Origin: Larimichthys crocea
Taxonomy: Eukaryota; Chordata; Actinopteri; Sciaenidae
Length of the DNA: 64,000 bases
Reading direction: 5' to 3'
Assembly (NCBI RefSeq): GCF_000972845.2
Contig: NC_040016.1
Span: forward strand, 9,878,701-9,942,700
Both the position numbers and the translations under genes were made by a program. Each line of letters opens with the position of its first letter. The stretch's first letter is position 1. A model generated the notes under the pieces. That model was not told where the DNA came from. It worked only from the letters and a program-made list of their open reading frames with translations, and ran no database searches. Shown here in pieces: positions 59,907-64,000 of the stretch.

Positions 59907-61818
59907 TAAGTGACAAACTGAAAGAAACAGCTGATTATTCTGCAGATTAAATTGAAGGTTTGTGAGGAATGATGCCACAGTAAATACACGTGCGGCACCT
60001 AACAAGATGAAGAACTGTCGGCAGGGACAGTAATACTGTCAACTGTTTGGAGTAAAATCAGCTTATAGATCGCCAGGGTGAAATACAGCATGATGACATG
60101 TTGAAGAGATTTAAATTCAGCAAGACACAACTACTCCCTGCACTATATATACATAATTTAAACTAAAAGGAGAAGAACACAACCCAACGCTGCCACAAAT
60201 TTAAAAAGTGAATATAGAGGAGTTAAGGTGTCATAAGTCTGTGCGTTTAACAAGCCCCACAAAACAGTGCTTAAGCCTTCTAAACAATTAAAACCTGTGT
60301 TTTTACAATAGCTATAATAATGGTGTAATACCACAGGATAAGGTGAAGCTAACACATCCGTCTAATGTGCTGACAAAAAAAAAAAAGCGTATTCGTGTTC
60401 AGGCCCAGAGCATTTGGATATTAAGTTTAAGTTTCTGTTGTTAAAATCGTCAATAGAAAAACAGACATCATCTAGTTCACACAGGAGTCAAGAGTCCTGT
60501 GACAAATCTAACAATAAATTTCACTCAATGTTCAGCAATAAGTGTTATGAGATCAGAGGCTGTTTCATATACAGCACGAACACATTGTATGCAACACTGT
60601 TTAGAATATACACGGCTGCAGATGACTTGCAGATGATTTTGATCACAAAGTATCAAAATCTCTAAAGCTATTTTACAGTTCTACTGTAGATAATTTCATG
60701 AGAATGACACTGAGACTACGGATTCTACGGTGAAAGACAGAGCTGATCTGGTAAAAAATATATTCACAACTGAGATATTTGAATGCCCTGAGGTGCAGAT
60801 ACCATTCTTACCAGACACCAAAACCTCATAAAAAGGACACGTCCTTCCAAGAAAATAAACACAAAGCTCCCTTCTCATGTTTGCTATAGTCAAAAAGTTC
60901 CTCCATTGCCGAGATCTGCTGAAGGCTAGCAGTAAAAAAGTGGATGATACGTATGGAGAACATTTCCTCTGCATCGTGTGGATGGAATGTATGAAGTGAG
61001 TGAGTGCTTTCGCGTCAAAGCAGAAAGAAAACTTTAAAGCTGCATCAAGCGACGATTTCTGACCGGTGGAGAGCAGAAACAAACGCACAGAAACACAGCC
61101 CTGATTTACAACCAGATTATCAAGTTGTTATGGCTCATTTGTAAGCAAACATTTGCCTACTATAAAACATCCAGCAGACACAAAGTGACGTCTGATTGTA
61201 GTCACGTTTCTGGTCACCTGATAGTCCGATATTTTTGTCCACCTAGTCCTGAGGAAAAAGTTGGAGGGCGACTTTCTTTTTCTCTGACAATGGCTCTTAT
61301 ACAGGAGGTCGATGAGAGAACCAAAACAAGGAGCTAAAAGTAGCTTCGTAGTAGTTTTGTGGGTTGGAATTTGAAGTGACCCTTCAGCCTCACATGGATG
61401 AACAATGCTCATCTCAGACTACTTACTTAGTGCAGGTTTTCGCAACTAGCCATTTACATTTCGCAACAACTGCAACCCTTCTCAGTCACAGTCATTTGGC
61501 ACAATTGTATTGATATATGATTCAATATCTACCAGCACTCTAAAATGAGCAGGGAGCCAGTGGGTATGGAAACAGATGGAACCAGAAAAATCTCACTAAC
61601 CAGCAGATATGGAGCCAACTGAGTGACATTTGCATTTCTGCAAGAAGCAGCAAGAGGAGAGAAACTTGCTGTGGCCAGTATAATACAAGTAAATATAAGC
61701 TGTGCATCCTGTTAAGAGTATAAAATACAATATACATAAATCTTTCTTTCGTCTTAGGGATGGATGATGTTGGGTACCATCAACGTTTTCTTGTGCTGAG
61801 GTGTGGTTCCCCTGCAGA

Positions 61819-63887
<2,069 letters not shown>

Positions 63888-64000
63888 TTATTTATTGACA
63901 AGCAGCTAAATTCAGCTAAAGGGCACACTGCACTGTTGGGTTAATGTAGTGCGCTTGTGTTTAAGCTACACATTAGTCCTCTCACAACATGTTTGTTAAA

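Larger units (their letters stand above)
58555..61818 (-). other. ahcyl1: ahcyl1 3' untranslated region
   Basis: Follows the ahcyl1 stop on the minus strand. An AATAAA reads on the minus strand at about 58569-58576 and another at about 59660 inside a nested repeat. Use of the distal one gives a 3'UTR of about 3.2 kb, in keeping with the long AHCYL1 3'UTR of vertebrates. It includes the MITE at 59419. Confidence 0.5.

Overview
This window is nuclear genomic DNA from a teleost fish. The genes are split by many short introns with GT-AG junctions, the spacers are AT-rich and full of tetranucleotide microsatellites, and several interspersed repeats look like families common in ray-finned fish. The gene set rbm15, slc6a17, strip1 and ahcyl1 is the neighbourhood found at human 1p13.3, so this is the fish counterpart of that block. 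The species cannot be named from the sequence alone.

Layout. 406-3792 (minus) is a decayed pepsinogen A-like aspartic protease gene with frameshifts, an internal deletion and in-frame stops. 9165-11678 (minus) is rbm15, an 837-codon reading frame in one exon, with its 3'UTR below 9165 and a compact promoter above 11678. About 12-24.4 kb is repeat-rich spacer with one strong CTCF-like motif and a probable non-coding first exon of slc6a17. 24614-34758 (plus) is slc6a17, with eleven coding exons that join in frame to 739 residues. 41313-45099 (minus) is a RING/B-box/coiled-coil/SPRY TRIM gene of seven coding exons. 48483-56229 (minus) is strip1, with twenty coding exons that join in frame to 815 residues. 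61819-63819 (minus, running off the right edge) is the C-terminal part of ahcyl1, ending in a coding exon of only seven bases.

The four conserved genes do not form an operon or pathway. rbm15 is an RNA-binding adaptor of the m6A writer complex, slc6a17 a synaptic-vesicle amino-acid transporter, strip1 a STRIPAK phosphatase/kinase scaffold, and ahcyl1 (IRBIT) a regulator of IP3 receptors and ion transporters. The TRIM gene probably encodes an E3 ubiquitin ligase and stands where mammals carry ALX3 and UBL4B.

I did not find a new biological system. The observations most worth checking are: tetranucleotide microsatellites that form the polypyrimidine tract of two splice acceptors; an in-frame 84-base acidic exon in the TRIM gene; a MITE with clean target-site duplication carrying a second, nested insertion inside the ahcyl1 3'UTR; and a hAT-like MITE about 90 bp upstream of the strip1 start codon.
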